DNA of 64,000 nucleotides. Origin: Maritimibacter sp. GTDB lineage: Bacteria > Pseudomonadota > Alphaproteobacteria > Rhodobacterales > Rhodobacteraceae. The translations under genes were made by a program, and so were the position numbers. The stretch lies in contig CP051232.1 of NCBI GenBank assembly GCA_017792445.1, positions 4,562,001-4,626,000 of the forward strand, in the 5' to 3' direction. Positions 56,316 to 64,000 of this stretch are shown here, one piece after another. The number at the start of each line of letters is the position of its first letter. Position 1 is the first letter of the stretch. The notes under the pieces are model-generated. The model saw nothing but the letters and a program-made list of their open reading frames with translations. It did not search any database and was not told where the DNA came from.

Positions 56316-56819
56316 ATGATTGCCGAGACCTTTCGGACCGCGATGCTCAACACGCTCCGCGTCGGGCCGTATGATACTCCTTATCAGACCAACCCGCCCG
56401 TGCAGGAATGGCTCGTCGCTGCCCGCAGCGGGCCCGGCGGTGTCTATCTCATCATCTCGGACACGGCGAACCCGGTCAAAGGCGGCGGCATATCGGCGCC
56501 GGATGATCTGAACGAGCAAAACTCTATCGTGGCAATTCTTACCGAGGATCGGGCGAACGCACCGCAGTTCTTGGTGTTGCGCCACCTGCCGACGAGCGTT
56601 TCTGTCCCGGGCCGGTTCTTCCCGGCAGATGGAATGGCCGAACTGCGCAAGAACGGTACTGGGCTTCGCCTGGCCGCGTTCGGCCGGCACGCACATAGCC
56701 GCGGCTCTGTCGACGGCCAGACGCTGCTCCACGACATCCCCAACCCCGCGCCCAACGCCGAGGGGGCGCTCAACTGGCATTTCGCGGCCGAGGAACGACC
56801 GTGGATCGCTGCAACCTGA
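56316..56819 (+). CDS. Hypothetical protein, first gene of haloperoxidase operon
   Basis: A 167-residue soluble protein without signal peptide, cysteines or TM segments. I do not recognise it. Codon use matches a real gene and it ends 13 bp before the haloperoxidase ATG. Beta-rich stretches (GGVYLIISDTANPVKGGG, NSIVAILTED, PQFLVLRHLP) suggest a small globular domain. Likely an accessory of the haloperoxidase. Confidence 0.65.
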   Translation: MIAETFRTAMLNTLRVGPYDTPYQTNPPVQEWLVAARSGPGGVYLIISDTANPVKGGGISAPDDLNEQNSIVAILTEDRANAPQFLVLRHLPTSVSVPGRFFPADGMAELRKNGTGLRLAAFGRHAHSRGSVDGQTLLHDIPNPAPNAEGALNWHFAAEERPWIAAT

Positions 56820-56832
56820 GAAAGGACGCGTA

Positions 56833-58926
56833 ATGACTATCGACAGTTCCCAGCGCAAGGCCAGGGAGGTCCGCATCGAGGCGGCGGAGCTCTCGACCGA
56901 GAAGGGCTACGAGACACACAAGCCGAACCGTGACGACAGGCCGCCATACCTCTTCAACTTCACCAAGGGCATCGAGCACGGTCAGAACGGGCTTCTGGTC
57001 AATCCGGCCGAGTACGTTGACTTCGCGATCGGCACCGAGCATCACGATCCGCAGTATTTCGAGAAGGCCGATCTCAGCCGCCGCGACTTCACAACCGAAC
57101 CCGGCTTTAAGAAACATCCGGAACAGAAGGTCTATCGTCAGTGGGAAAGCCCGACCGCCGGTCATGCCTATGTGCTGGAAGGCCCTGATCCGCATGCCTT
57201 GACAATGCCATCGGCGCCTGAGGCCGGTTCGGCGGAGTTCGCCGCGGAGATGGCCGAGCTCTATCAGATGGCGCTCTCACGCGACTGGCCCTTCGCCGCC
57301 TTCATGGACAAGAGCCTGGTGGATGCGGTCCAGAAACTCGACGGAAACACAGTTTCGGCCGCCTGCCTGAGCCGGATCCAGGGTGCGCACGCCGACGTCG
57401 CAGCGGCCGCCGCGCGCCTTTCGAAGATGCGCTGGTTCAAGGGTGAGACGGCGATGAACGACGTTTCCGAAATGGCGCTGCGCAAGCGTCGGCGCTGGAA
57501 ACAACCGCAAACCGACGCGAACCTGTTCCGCGGCGCGGGCGAAGATGGCTGGGCCACACCCTTCCTGTCGCAGTTCATGGTGATGGGTACCGGCGCGCCG
57601 ATGAAGTCGCAGACCAACCATGACGCCGAGCGCGCCACCGCTCGCATCAAGTATGGCGCACAGACCATCGACCAGCGCGTCAGGGTGGCGATCCCTGACA
57701 AGGACTACATGACCGACTGGGAGAACTGGCTCGACGTCCAGAACGGTCTCGGCAAACGCTATTTCGTCCGCGACGTGCGCGGGAAGGAAACGGTGAAGGG
57801 CGCCACCCGGATCATGTCGCGGCTGCGGGATCTTGCCACCTATGTGCATGACGATGCGCTCTATCAGGCCTATCTCAACGCGGCGCTGATCCTGCTGGGC
57901 GAAGGTTTTGCTTTCGATCCCGGCATCCCTTACCATCACGACACGCACAATCCGAACCGCGGCCTGAACCGCGAGCCCTTCGCGCTGTTCGGCGGCCCGC
58001 ACCTGCTGACGCTGGTGACGGAGGTCTCCAGCCGGGCGTTGAAGGCGGTACGGCTGCAGAAGTTCGCGGTCCATCGGCGGCTCAGACCCGAGGCGGCCGG
58101 GGCGTTGTTCCACACGGTCTTTACGGACTACCACCCCGATCGGGGCCTGGCGGGCAGCTTGACCTTCGCGAAAGGCGACGGTTCGGTCGAAGCAGAGGCC
58201 GTGCGACAACTGGCGGCGAAGATCGCGCCCTATACGCATCCCTACGATACTAACGGAAATCCGACCGGCAGCGAGAAGGATGCGCTTGATCCGATCCTCA
58301 GCGAGGTGCGCAAGCACAACGATCGCCAGAACCAGACTGGCGGCGACCTGAACAAGGCCACCTGGCTTCTGCCGATGGCCTTCGCCGAGGGTTCGCCCAT
58401 GCACCCAGCCTATGGCGCTGGACACGCAACGGTCGCGGGGGCCTGCGTCACGTTGCTGAAGGCATTCTTTGCCATGTCGCACCCGAAAGACCCAAGCAAG
58501 CCGGTCTATCTGGTCAAGCCCGGTCACCGCGCACTGGTGCCCGATTGCGTAACCAGCGTCACCGACAAGACCATCGACCTGTTGGGCGTAAACGTCCCGC
58601 AAGGCCTCACGCTGGAGGGCGAACTCAACAAGCTGATGTGGAACATCTCGAACGGGCGCAACATCGCAGGGGTGCACTATTACACCGACTACATCGAGAG
58701 CGCGCTCCTCGGCGAGGCCATCACCATCGGGATCCTGCGCGAACAGATGCTGGCCTACCACCCCGCAGAGAAGGTCGAGATGACCGTGCCGCTGCTGGTT
58801 CCGCGCACCCTGCCGAAGGCGCTGCTGAGCCGGGGCAGCATCGGCGAGGGCGAGACGGTCGCGGCGGTGAAGATCCGGTCGGACGGCGGCCTCGAACGGG
58901 CCGAGCCCACTATGGGCCGGGCCTGA
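56833..58926 (+). CDS. Vanadium-dependent haloperoxidase (bromoperoxidase type)
   Basis: A 697-residue protein with a C-terminal PAP2/haloperoxidase domain. The vanadate pocket is complete in spacing: Lys410 and Arg418 (QKFAVHRRLRPE), His524 and His531 (SPMHPAYGAGHATV), Arg609 and His615 (NGRNIAGVHYYTD). The 8-residue Lys-Arg and 7-residue His-His gaps match red-algal (Corallina) bromoperoxidases rather than fungal chloroperoxidases. The serine before Gly-His is Ala529. No signal peptide. It oxidises halide with hydrogen peroxide. ATG at 56833 behind AAAGGA. Confidence 0.9.
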   Translation: MTIDSSQRKAREVRIEAAELSTEKGYETHKPNRDDRPPYLFNFTKGIEHGQNGLLVNPAEYVDFAIGTEHHDPQYFEKADLSRRDFTTEPGFKKHPEQKVYRQWESPTAGHAYVLEGPDPHALTMPSAPEAGSAEFAAEMAELYQMALSRDWPFAAFMDKSLVDAVQKLDGNTVSAACLSRIQGAHADVAAAAARLSKMRWFKGETAMNDVSEMALRKRRRWKQPQTDANLFRGAGEDGWATPFLSQFMVMGTGAPMKSQTNHDAERATARIKYGAQTIDQRVRVAIPDKDYMTDWENWLDVQNGLGKRYFVRDVRGKETVKGATRIMSRLRDLATYVHDDALYQAYLNAALILLGEGFAFDPGIPYHHDTHNPNRGLNREPFALFGGPHLLTLVTEVSSRALKAVRLQKFAVHRRLRPEAAGALFHTVFTDYHPDRGLAGSLTFAKGDGSVEAEAVRQLAAKIAPYTHPYDTNGNPTGSEKDALDPILSEVRKHNDRQNQTGGDLNKATWLLPMAFAEGSPMHPAYGAGHATVAGACVTLLKAFFAMSHPKDPSKPVYLVKPGHRALVPDCVTSVTDKTIDLLGVNVPQGLTLEGELNKLMWNISNGRNIAGVHYYTDYIESALLGEAITIGILREQMLAYHPAEKVEMTVPLLVPRTLPKALLSRGSIGEGETVAAVKIRSDGGLERAEPTMGRA

Positions 58927-58933
58927 ATCCCAC

Positions 58934-58957
58934 GCCGCCCCGTTCCCGCGGGGCGGC
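58934..58957 (+). terminator. Hairpin after the haloperoxidase gene
   Basis: GCCGCCCC and GGGGCGGC form a perfect 8-bp GC stem with an 8-base loop, 7 bp after the haloperoxidase stop and 22 bp before the next gene. No U-run follows, so it is more likely a processing or attenuation hairpin inside the operon than a full terminator. Confidence 0.5.
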
Positions 58958-58979
58958 CCCTTCAACTCGGAGACTTCCC

Positions 58980-59342
58980 ATGATTATTGCCCGTGGCACG
59001 TTCACCCCTCGCCCCACGCATGTCCTGCGCGGCAGCTTCAGCATCCGCGAAAGCGGCGGCTCCCTGTTGTTCGAGACCAGCGCCGACTTCTATTTCGACG
59101 GATCGCCCGCACCAGGCTTCGGGTTTCACACCGGTATCCCGACGAGTGCCGATGACCCCGCCCTGCGCGGCAATATGGCCCGGACCCGATTCCTGGACCT
59201 GCCCGGAAATGTGGTCGAAGTCGATGGGCAGCAAGCGGGGACGCTCCCGCCGGCCATCGACATCGACGCCTACACCACGGTGGTCCTTTGGTGCTTCGCC
59301 GTCCCATTCATCCTGGGTCATGCGTCACTCGAACGCCTCTAA
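58980..59342 (+). CDS. Small DM13-like domain protein
   Basis: A 120-residue protein (RPTHVLRGSFSIRESGGSLLFETSADFYFDGSPAPGFGF ...). The pattern of a short beta-rich domain with a TSADFYFDGSPAPGF core resembles DM13 domains, proposed to take part in electron transfer or hydroxylation, but lacks their usual cysteine. ATG follows GGAG. Encoded directly downstream of the haloperoxidase. No signal peptide. Assignment is tentative. Confidence 0.6.
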   Translation: MIIARGTFTPRPTHVLRGSFSIRESGGSLLFETSADFYFDGSPAPGFGFHTGIPTSADDPALRGNMARTRFLDLPGNVVEVDGQQAGTLPPAIDIDAYTTVVLWCFAVPFILGHASLERL

Positions 59343-59364
59343 TCCCACTTCACAGGAGACCACC

Positions 59365-59730
59365 ATGCCGATCATCGACGACGCCGCCGCATTTGACCGC
59401 CTCAGCCAGGAGCAGGCGATCCGCATCTCGACAACGCTGGCACGCATCCTGGGCGCCTCGCCGCTGGTCGATTTCGACCTTGCCGCTCCGGGCGAAGAGC
59501 AGCGAAGCCTGCTTTTCGACCTGGCTTTCTTTGCCATCTTGGGCTTCGAAGACAGGCGAGGGATCGAGGATGATGGGCAAACACATTTCCCGCTCCCGGC
59601 ATTCGAAAGGCAGGCGGACGGTCCGCTCGGCTCGGTCACCGAATTGACCCTGATCCTCGGCGGTCGCCAGATCCACGGCCATATCGAGGAACCCGTCCTG
59701 GAGGAAGCGCTAAAACGCGCCCGCAACTAA
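59365..59730 (+). CDS. Hypothetical protein, last gene of haloperoxidase operon
   Basis: A 121-residue soluble protein I do not recognise. It starts at an ATG behind AGGAGA, 22 bp after the DM13-like gene, so it belongs to the same transcript. The N-terminal half is helical, acidic and hydrophobic (EQRSLLFDLAFFAILGFEDRRG); the C-terminal half looks like a small beta unit (VTELTLILGGRQIHGHIEE). Confidence 0.65.
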   Translation: MPIIDDAAAFDRLSQEQAIRISTTLARILGASPLVDFDLAAPGEEQRSLLFDLAFFAILGFEDRRGIEDDGQTHFPLPAFERQADGPLGSVTELTLILGGRQIHGHIEEPVLEEALKRARN

Positions 59731-60101
59731 CCAACTCCGGAATAATATGATGCTCTTTTCTGCCGCGACAGATACGGGCATCGTGTTGTCCTTAGTCTAA
59801 CTGACCCTCACAGTTGTGTGTACCAGCGAAACCGAGAGGCTGCGCTGGGAGCTTGTCAGATGGCTTCTGACTAGTCTCCACAAGGAAAGAGAACCTGCCA
59901 CTTAACCACGTTTAAGGCCCACCCAACTCAGCGAAAGCGAGAACAGATCGTGCATCACGACCGCCAGGCGAATGATTTCCTAACTGCTTCGAAGGTCATT
60001 GAGCGGATTAGGTTATGCTGTTGTCAAGCGCTAGACGCCTTTCCCGGATCCCTCAAATTAAATCCGTCCTATGAGGCCGCAAGCGGCGCTTCAGTACCAC
60101 T
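59731..60101. other. Gap with another IS6-family fragment
   Basis: 371 bp without a gene. At about 59920-59996 the sequence (CTCAGCGAAAGCG, GTGCATCACGACCGCCAGGC, then AATGATTTCC) is recognisably the same as the 5' transposase region of the IS6-type copy at 62.98-63.05 kb, with substitutions. It is the fourth such scrap in the window. Confidence 0.5.
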
Positions 60102-60973
60102 TCAACCAAGATCCGCGAGCTTTGAGGGGTTAATAAGACCGGCGCGGCGCATCATAGAAGTCGGATAGTCTGGATCGTTTATCATTCGATCCACCGAGAA
60201 GTCGTTTTCCAGCTCGCGCAACCGATCTACGGCACGCGCCGCGTCGGGCATTCGACCGAAGCGGCTGGCTATTCCGGCAAGATATCTCAGAGGTGGCCGG
60301 AAGTTCGGCGCCAGCGCATGCGAGACTGAAGTGTAAGATAGCGCTTCCTGCAGTTTGCCAGATACGGCGGCCGTCAGAGCGCGTTGAAACGATGTCCAGA
60401 ATTCTACCGTCGTACTCTCCCCGAGAGTCTGAGCCGTTACCGACGCTGCATAAGCGACGTCAAGATTTCCGCCGTACAGATTGGCATTCGCCCACGCGAA
60501 CCATGCCAGCGGATTGTCGCGGTTCGACGCCACCGACTGGCGCGCCAAGGTTCCGGCCTGCAGAACGTCATCGCTGAAGATCAGCCGGGCATTCGCTGTG
60601 GAAGACAGTACATTAGAATTCAGCGGCTCGTTCTCGATTGCGTACCTGACATGGGCATCAACCTCGTCGCGCAAACCGGCAACGTCCTTGATCTGTCTTT
60701 CTACATGGCGGATAGACAGAACCTGCGCGAGCCAAGCGTGATAAAGGCCCCTCGGATGACGGCGGAGAGCATCCTTGAGCAAATGCTCTGCAAGATCGAC
60801 CTCTTCAGCCTTCATCGTGAACATCTTACGAAGTGCCGTTGCTGCAAGAATGTCAGCCTGAACATTCTTCGGCGACTGCGGTGTTTCTGCAAGGTACTCG
60901 ACAGCTTTCGCTAGGGATGCGACGCACTGATGAGCAAGACCTCGCGTTCCATAAGTCTCGAATGTGTCGCCGG
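60102..60973 (-). pseudogene. TPR-like gene truncated at its 5' end by an IS3 element
   Basis: The minus-strand frame is open from its stop at 60102 right up to the IS terminal repeat at 60973 (290 codons, no natural start at the edge). It encodes helical repeats (AHQCVASLAKAVEYLAETP, LQAGTLARQSVASNRDNPLAWFAWANANLYGGNLDVAYA, KLQEALSYTSVSHALAPNFRPPLRYL) and ends with YPTSMMRRAGLI, as in TPR tails of adenylate-cyclase or winged-helix signalling proteins. The missing N-terminal domain is not on the other side of the element. Composition is lower in GC than neighbouring genes. Confidence 0.65.
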
Positions 60974-61002
60974 TGACCTGCTCCCCATAGAGTCCGCGTT
61001 CT

Positions 61003-61821
61003 TTAGCTAGCTCTGTTCAGGGTTTGGTCCTCTACTGACCGTTGGTGATACTCCCACGGGGTGAGCCCGTCGAGGCTCGTGTGGGGGCGGTGGTGGTTGT
61101 AGTCGTCGCGCCACGCCTCGATCAGGTCGCGGGCGTGGCGCAGATTGGCGAACAGGTGCTCATTGAGGCATTCGTCACGCAGACGTCCATTGAAGCTCTC
61201 GACGAAGCCATTCTGCATCGGTTTTCCCGGAGCGATGTAGTGCCATTCGACCCGGCGCTCCTCCTGCCATTTGAGGATGGCGTTCGAGGTCAGCTCCGTG
61301 CCGTTGTCGCTCACTACCATGCAGGGATAGCCGCGCACTCGAGCGATGCTGTCGAGCTCACGCCCAACGCGCTGCCCTGACAGCGAGGTGTCCACGACCG
61401 CGGCCAGGCATTCCCGGCTGAAGTCGTCGATGACGCAGAGCACCCGGAAGCGGCGACCATCGGACAGGCTGTCTGACACGAAGTCCAGCGACCAGCGGAG
61501 GTTCGGCCCCTGCGGGATCGCCATGGGCGCCCTGGTCCCCAGGGCCCGCTTGCGACCGCCCCGTTTACGGACTGTTAAGCCTTCTTCTCGGTAGATCCGG
61601 TAGAGCTTCTTCCAGTTCACCTTCCAGCCTTCGCGGCCAAGAAGCAGGTGCAGCCTCCGATAGCCGAAGCGACGCCGTTCGCTGGACAGCTCCTTCAGCC
61701 TCTCTCGCAGCTCAGTGTCCGCAGGTCTGGTTGATCGCCGCCTGTAAACGCGCGGATCAACCCCGGCCAAAGCGCAGGCCCGTCGCTGGTTGTAGCTCTT
61801 CTCTGTCATGGCCCAGTCCAC
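61003..61821 (-). CDS. IS3-family transposase OrfB (DDE integrase domain)
   Basis: A 272-residue OrfB: N-terminal HTH_21-like region ([33 protein letters not shown]), then the DDE core with Asp in [10 protein letters not shown], Asp in [11 protein letters not shown] and Glu in [19 protein letters not shown]. The C-terminal [19 protein letters not shown] is standard. It is normally made as an OrfAB fusion by -1 frameshifting; the frame is continuous back through the slippery site at 61851. Appears intact. Confidence 0.92.
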   Translation of the reverse strand: MDWAMTEKSYNQRRACALAGVDPRVYRRRSTRPADTELRERLKELSSERRRFGYRRLHLLLGREGWKVNWKKLYRIYREEGLTVRKRGGRKRALGTRAPMAIPQGPNLRWSLDFVSDSLSDGRRFRVLCVIDDFSRECLAAVVDTSLSGQRVGRELDSIARVRGYPCMVVSDNGTELTSNAILKWQEERRVEWHYIAPGKPMQNGFVESFNGRLRDECLNEHLFANLRHARDLIEAWRDDYNHHRPHTSLDGLTPWEYHQRSVEDQTLNRAS

Positions 61822-61844
61822 TGCTCGTCGCCTTGCACCGGGCT

Positions 61845-62111
61845 TCAGAAGTTTTTTCCCAGCATTTCCTTGAGCGTGGCGACATCCAGCATGTGCTCCG
61901 CGAGCATCTTCTTGAGCTTCGCGTTCTCGGCCTCAAGAGCCTTCAGCCGCTTGGCCTCCGACACTTCCATGCCGCCATACTTCGAACGCCATTTGTAAAA
62001 CGTGCCATCACTGATGCCATGCTTCCGGCAGAGCTCCTTGGCGCCTATCCCGGCTTGGTGCTCCTTCAGGATGCCAATGATCTGCTCTTCGCTGAAACGG
62101 CTTTTCCGCAT
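61845..62111 (-). CDS. IS3-family transposase OrfA
   Basis: An 88-residue OrfA: HTH ([41 protein letters not shown]) followed by a leucine-zipper helix ([36 protein letters not shown]). The last codons contain A-AAA-AAC (plus-strand 61851-61857), a classical -1 slippery heptamer that would join OrfA to OrfB through [17 protein letters not shown]. Confidence 0.92.
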   Translation of the reverse strand: MRKSRFSEEQIIGILKEHQAGIGAKELCRKHGISDGTFYKWRSKYGGMEVSEAKRLKALEAENAKLKKMLAEHMLDVATLKEMLGKNF

Positions 62112-62176
62112 TGTCTGTCTCCTCGTGTGGAGAACAGGCTAACCTCAAACCGCGGACTTTTCAGGGGAGCAGGTCA

Positions 62177-62381
62177 TTCTTAGAGCAAGACTGGGAAATA
62201 AACTGCGCCAATACCGGGATATTTTTTTAAGCATGCCTCGCGCGGCGTTCTAGAGTGTCATTGCAGCTAGATAATTTTTCTTCAGGAGGTAGTCTTTGTA
62301 ACTAGGAGTAAATTCTCTAACGCGCTCCGTCGGGGCATTTCGAACCCATCTAGATGAGGAAATGATGGCTGCCCTTTTTCC
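62177..62381. other. Sequence between IS3 element and IS6 pseudogene
   Basis: About 205 bp of lower-GC DNA with no supported gene. It does not continue the truncated TPR gene, nor does it contain a recognisable IS6-type right terminal repeat, so the IS6 copy is probably also missing its distal end. Confidence 0.4.
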
Positions 62382-63079
62382 CGCGCATAGATCGCGCCAC
62401 TCGGCCAGAGCAGCGGCGCGTTTCTTCTTGAAGTTGCTCTTTAGGAGAGGCGGCGCTCCGAATTGAAATGGTTGCTGACAGAGGCGTGGACGGACGCGAA
62501 TCTCTGCAAACTTCGCATACGTCGGAAGCGCAGCATGACCCGTTCCCGTCGTCGGAATGGTTGGTGGGAGTTTTCCGCGCGATTATTTAGCTAGCGACCT
62601 GTCTCCTGGCGATCGACGGCACCGATCTCCCTCAGCGCCGCGCCATAGGACCTGAGCCGATCGGTCACAAGGGTTTCCGGCCAACCATAGCGCTTCATTG
62701 ATTTCTTTAGAAATTTCAAGGCCGCCTTCTTGTCGCGGGTCTTGGTGACAAAGCGCTCCAGGACTTCGCCCTCGTGATCGCCGGCCCGCCACAGATAGTG
62801 ACGCTCCCCGTTGATCTTCACGAACATCTCGTCGAAATGCCAGCGCCAGCGACTGGATCGCATGCCGACGACACGGCGCCTCCGGATCTCGGCCGCGAAC
62901 ATCGGCCCGAAGCGAAGCCACCAGAACCGGACTGCCTCGTGGCTCACGTCGATGCCGCGCTCGTGCAGCAGACCCTCGACGTTTCGAAGCGAAAGCGGAA
63001 ACCGGATGTACATCATGACCGCCAAGCGGATGATCTCAGACGATGTCTTGAAGTAGCGAAATGGGGAACGTTTCGTCAT
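62382..63079 (-). pseudogene. IS6-family transposase, inactivated by an amber codon and a frameshift
   Basis: Intact for 162 codons from MTKRSPFRYFKTSSEIIRLAV through the DDE domain (WHFDEMFVKINGERHYLWRAGD, ETLVTDRLRSYGAALREI). At 62593-62591 the conserved Trp of RQETGRW is TAG. The frame then continues LNNRAENSHQPFRRRERVML and FASVHASVSNHFNSERR. Near 62444 a one-base shift is needed to reach the normal C-terminus (LKSNFKKKRAAALAEWRDLCA). Both lesions follow the DDE core but remove the conserved HFN region, so it is almost certainly dead. Confidence 0.85.
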
Positions 63080-63136
63080 CCGGCGACGCTACTCAGCCCC
63101 CTGCTCCGCCACAAGCCGGGTTGCTTTGACAGTACC
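62382..63136 (-). mobile_element. IS6-family element, decayed, one terminal repeat visible
   Basis: Contains the transposase pseudogene. The start-side terminal repeat GGTACTGTCAAAGCAACCCG begins at 63136 on the minus strand, about 57 bp before the transposase ATG, the usual IS6 layout. The other end is not found. It is the best-preserved of at least four related fragments in the window (15.8, 17.3, 59.9, 63.1 kb). Confidence 0.75.
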
Positions 63137-63195
63137 TCGGGAATTGCCGGCGAAATCGCCGCGTTTCCGATGTCCGGGAATGAGAGGATTGTCGG

Positions 63196-63285
63196 TGGCG
63201 GAGAGACAGGGATTCGAACCCTGGAGACGGTTTCCCGCCTACACGCGTTCCAGGCGTGCGCCTTCGACCACTCGGCCACCTCTCC
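63196..63285 (-). tRNA. tRNA-Ser (anticodon GGA)
   Basis: Reads GGAGAGGTGGCCGAGTGGTC at the 5' end (acceptor GGAGAGG, D arm), an anticodon arm CACGCCT-GGA-ACGCGTG, a long class II variable arm (GGCGGGAAACCGTCT) and T arm GGTTCGAATCC. The 3' acceptor is TCTCTCC, discriminator G, with CCA encoded. The class II variable arm and GGA anticodon give serine (UCC/UCU). Body is 63199-63285 without CCA. Confidence 0.95.
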
Positions 63286-63570
63286 GTGCGGCGCTATGTA
63301 TCCGGGGCGGTGGGCCAGTTGCAAGGGTGAAAACGGTGGGTTTGGGGCTTATCGGGCAAGAAAGATCCGGCGTTCGGCAAGGGGACGGGCGCGCGGTCGG
63401 CGTGGCTGGACGCTCTCCGGTCCGCGGCCAAGCGGCAATCCCCTGGGCCAGTCCGTTCCGGGCGCGTTAGGAGCACGCAGACACACAGGCTGACTGCGCC
63501 CGGTGATCGCGTCACCAGGCGGCGCGGCGAACCTGAAAAGACAGGAAATTCCGCCGGGATTGGCCGTCTC
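63286..63570. other. Gap between tRNA-Ser and the alanyl-tRNA editing gene
   Basis: 285 bp; both flanking genes are on the minus strand, so it should contain the tRNA promoter. I see no gene and no clear terminator. Confidence 0.4.
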
Positions 63571-64000
63571 TCAATCCAGCAGGATCGTGACGCGGCGGTT
63601 CTGTTTGCCCTTCTTCTCGATCTTGCCCAGCCGTACCGTGCCGATCTCGCCGGTGCGGGCGACGTGGGTGCCGCCGCAGGGCTGCAGGTCGACCTGGGTG
63701 TCGCCCTCGCCGATCCGGATCAGCCGGACGCGGCCCGCGCCGCGCGGCGGCTGGACGGACATGGTCTTGACCAGTCCGGGGTTGGCATCGAGGTCCGTGT
63801 CGCTGATCCAGTCCTGCGTGACGGGCAGGTCGCGGCCGATCAGCTCGTTCAGGGCCGCTTGCAGCGCATCCTTGTCCTCGGGCGCCTCGGGCATGTCGAA
63901 GTCAAGCCGCCCCTTCCCCGCCGCGACCGAGCCGCCGGTGACCGGCAAAGGGATCACCACCGACAGTAGGTGCAGCGCCGTGTGGCAGCGCATGTGGGCA
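63571..64000 (-). CDS. Alanyl-tRNA editing (AlaX-type) protein, 5' end outside the window
   Basis: The last 143 codons of an AlaRS-editing-domain protein. Zinc-ligand motifs are present: HTALH (in MRCHTALHLLSVV) and CGGTHV (QPCGGTHVARTGEIG). C-terminal KIEKKGKQNRRVTILLD matches the family. Such proteins hydrolyse Ser- or Gly-tRNA(Ala) made by mischarging. The N-terminus runs off the right edge; an internal ATG at the motif is not the true start. It lies upstream of tRNA-Ser(GGA). Confidence 0.9.
   Translation of the reverse strand, partial: AHMRCHTALHLLSVVIPLPVTGGSVAAGKGRLDFDMPEAPEDKDALQAALNELIGRDLPVTQDWISDTDLDANPGLVKTMSVQPPRGAGRVRLIRIGEGDTQVDLQPCGGTHVARTGEIGTVRLGKIEKKGKQNRRVTILLD

Larger units (their letters stand above)
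60974..62176 (-). mobile_element. Complete IS3-family insertion sequence (IS407-like group), 1203 bp
   Basis: Terminal inverted repeats are visible: left TGACCTGCTCCCC then ATAGAGTCCGCG, right (reverse complement) TGACCTGCTCCCC then TGAAAAGTCCGCG. Ends are TG...CA. It carries orfA and orfB in the two-frame arrangement with a slippery heptamer. No 3- or 4-bp target duplication is seen (CCGG on one side, TTCT on the other), so flanking DNA has been rearranged since insertion. Confidence 0.88.

Noticed and set aside
62177-62240. Short minus-strand frame (MLKKISRYWRSLF) abutting the IS3 right end as the missing start of the TPR gene
   Set aside because: Only about 20 codons, no similarity in style to the TPR protein, and no evidence that it was joined to it.

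Overview
The window looks like a chromosomal segment of a high-GC alphaproteobacterium of the Rhodobacteraceae (Roseobacter/Rhodobacter) type. This is inferred from the codon bias, the Gram-negative lipid A enzyme LpxD, the abundant branched-chain-amino-acid-type ABC importers, and the gene families present. No 16S or other decisive marker is in the window. It is a mosaic of catabolic and transport islands, with insertion-sequence debris in two zones (about 15.7-18.9 kb and 59.9-63.1 kb).

Layout. (1) 1-3.6 kb, minus: a three-gene MacB/Dev-type export system (ATPase, duplicated-FtsX permease, HlyD adaptor cut by the window edge). (2) 3.9-11.2 kb, minus: an eight-gene operon, ridA-livG-livF-livH-livM-livK-ornithine-cyclodeaminase homologue-proline racemase homologue, for uptake and catabolism of a proline-like imino acid. 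It starts behind a 34-bp palindrome. (3) 11.4-15.7 kb: kynurenine-formamidase-like hydrolase, FMN 2-hydroxy-acid dehydrogenase, GntR/FCD regulator, and a two-gene unit (SDR plus small conserved protein) with a promoter-operator. (4) 15.8-19.3 kb: an orphan lpxD between two decayed IS6-family copies, a DUF808 membrane protein and an SH3 lipoprotein. (5) 19.5-44.2 kb: a large catabolic island. It holds an ACP, a 2-oxo-acid dehydrogenase (E2 and fused E1), acyl-CoA synthetase, CoA-transferase, acyl-CoA dehydrogenase, NIPSNAP protein, AraC regulator, FAD dehydrogenase, two SDRs, a second liv importer, a divergent AroE, a second FAD dehydrogenase, IclR, a third FAD dehydrogenase, a second NIPSNAP protein and a TIM-barrel protein. 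(6) 44.6-55.5 kb, minus: a ten-gene operon around a dipeptide/nickel-type ABC importer with a flavin monooxygenase, two SDRs, two AhpD/CMD-type proteins and a class V aminotransferase. (7) 56.3-59.7 kb, plus: a four-gene operon built around a vanadium-dependent haloperoxidase. (8) 60-63.1 kb: a TPR-like gene truncated by a complete IS3-family element, then a dead IS6-family transposase. (9) 63.2-64 kb: tRNA-Ser(GGA) and an alanyl-tRNA editing protein that runs off the edge.

The most interesting result is in island 5. Three promoters spread over 10 kb carry the same bipartite site, T(T/C)GTCCAA-N15-GTCCATT. This is a 21-bp-period direct repeat, the geometry expected of an AraC-family dimer. 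The sites precede the NIPSNAP/acyl-CoA operon, the divergent araC/FAD-dehydrogenase promoter and the aroE-liv importer operon. They tie the island together as a probable regulon of the embedded AraC protein. The gene content (three 3-ketosteroid-dehydrogenase-like flavoproteins, several SDRs, an AroE homologue without one shikimate-binding serine, CoA activation and beta-oxidation-like enzymes) suggests import, ring dehydrogenation and CoA-dependent breakdown of a cyclic hydroxy- or oxo-carboxylic acid. The substrate cannot be read from the sequence.
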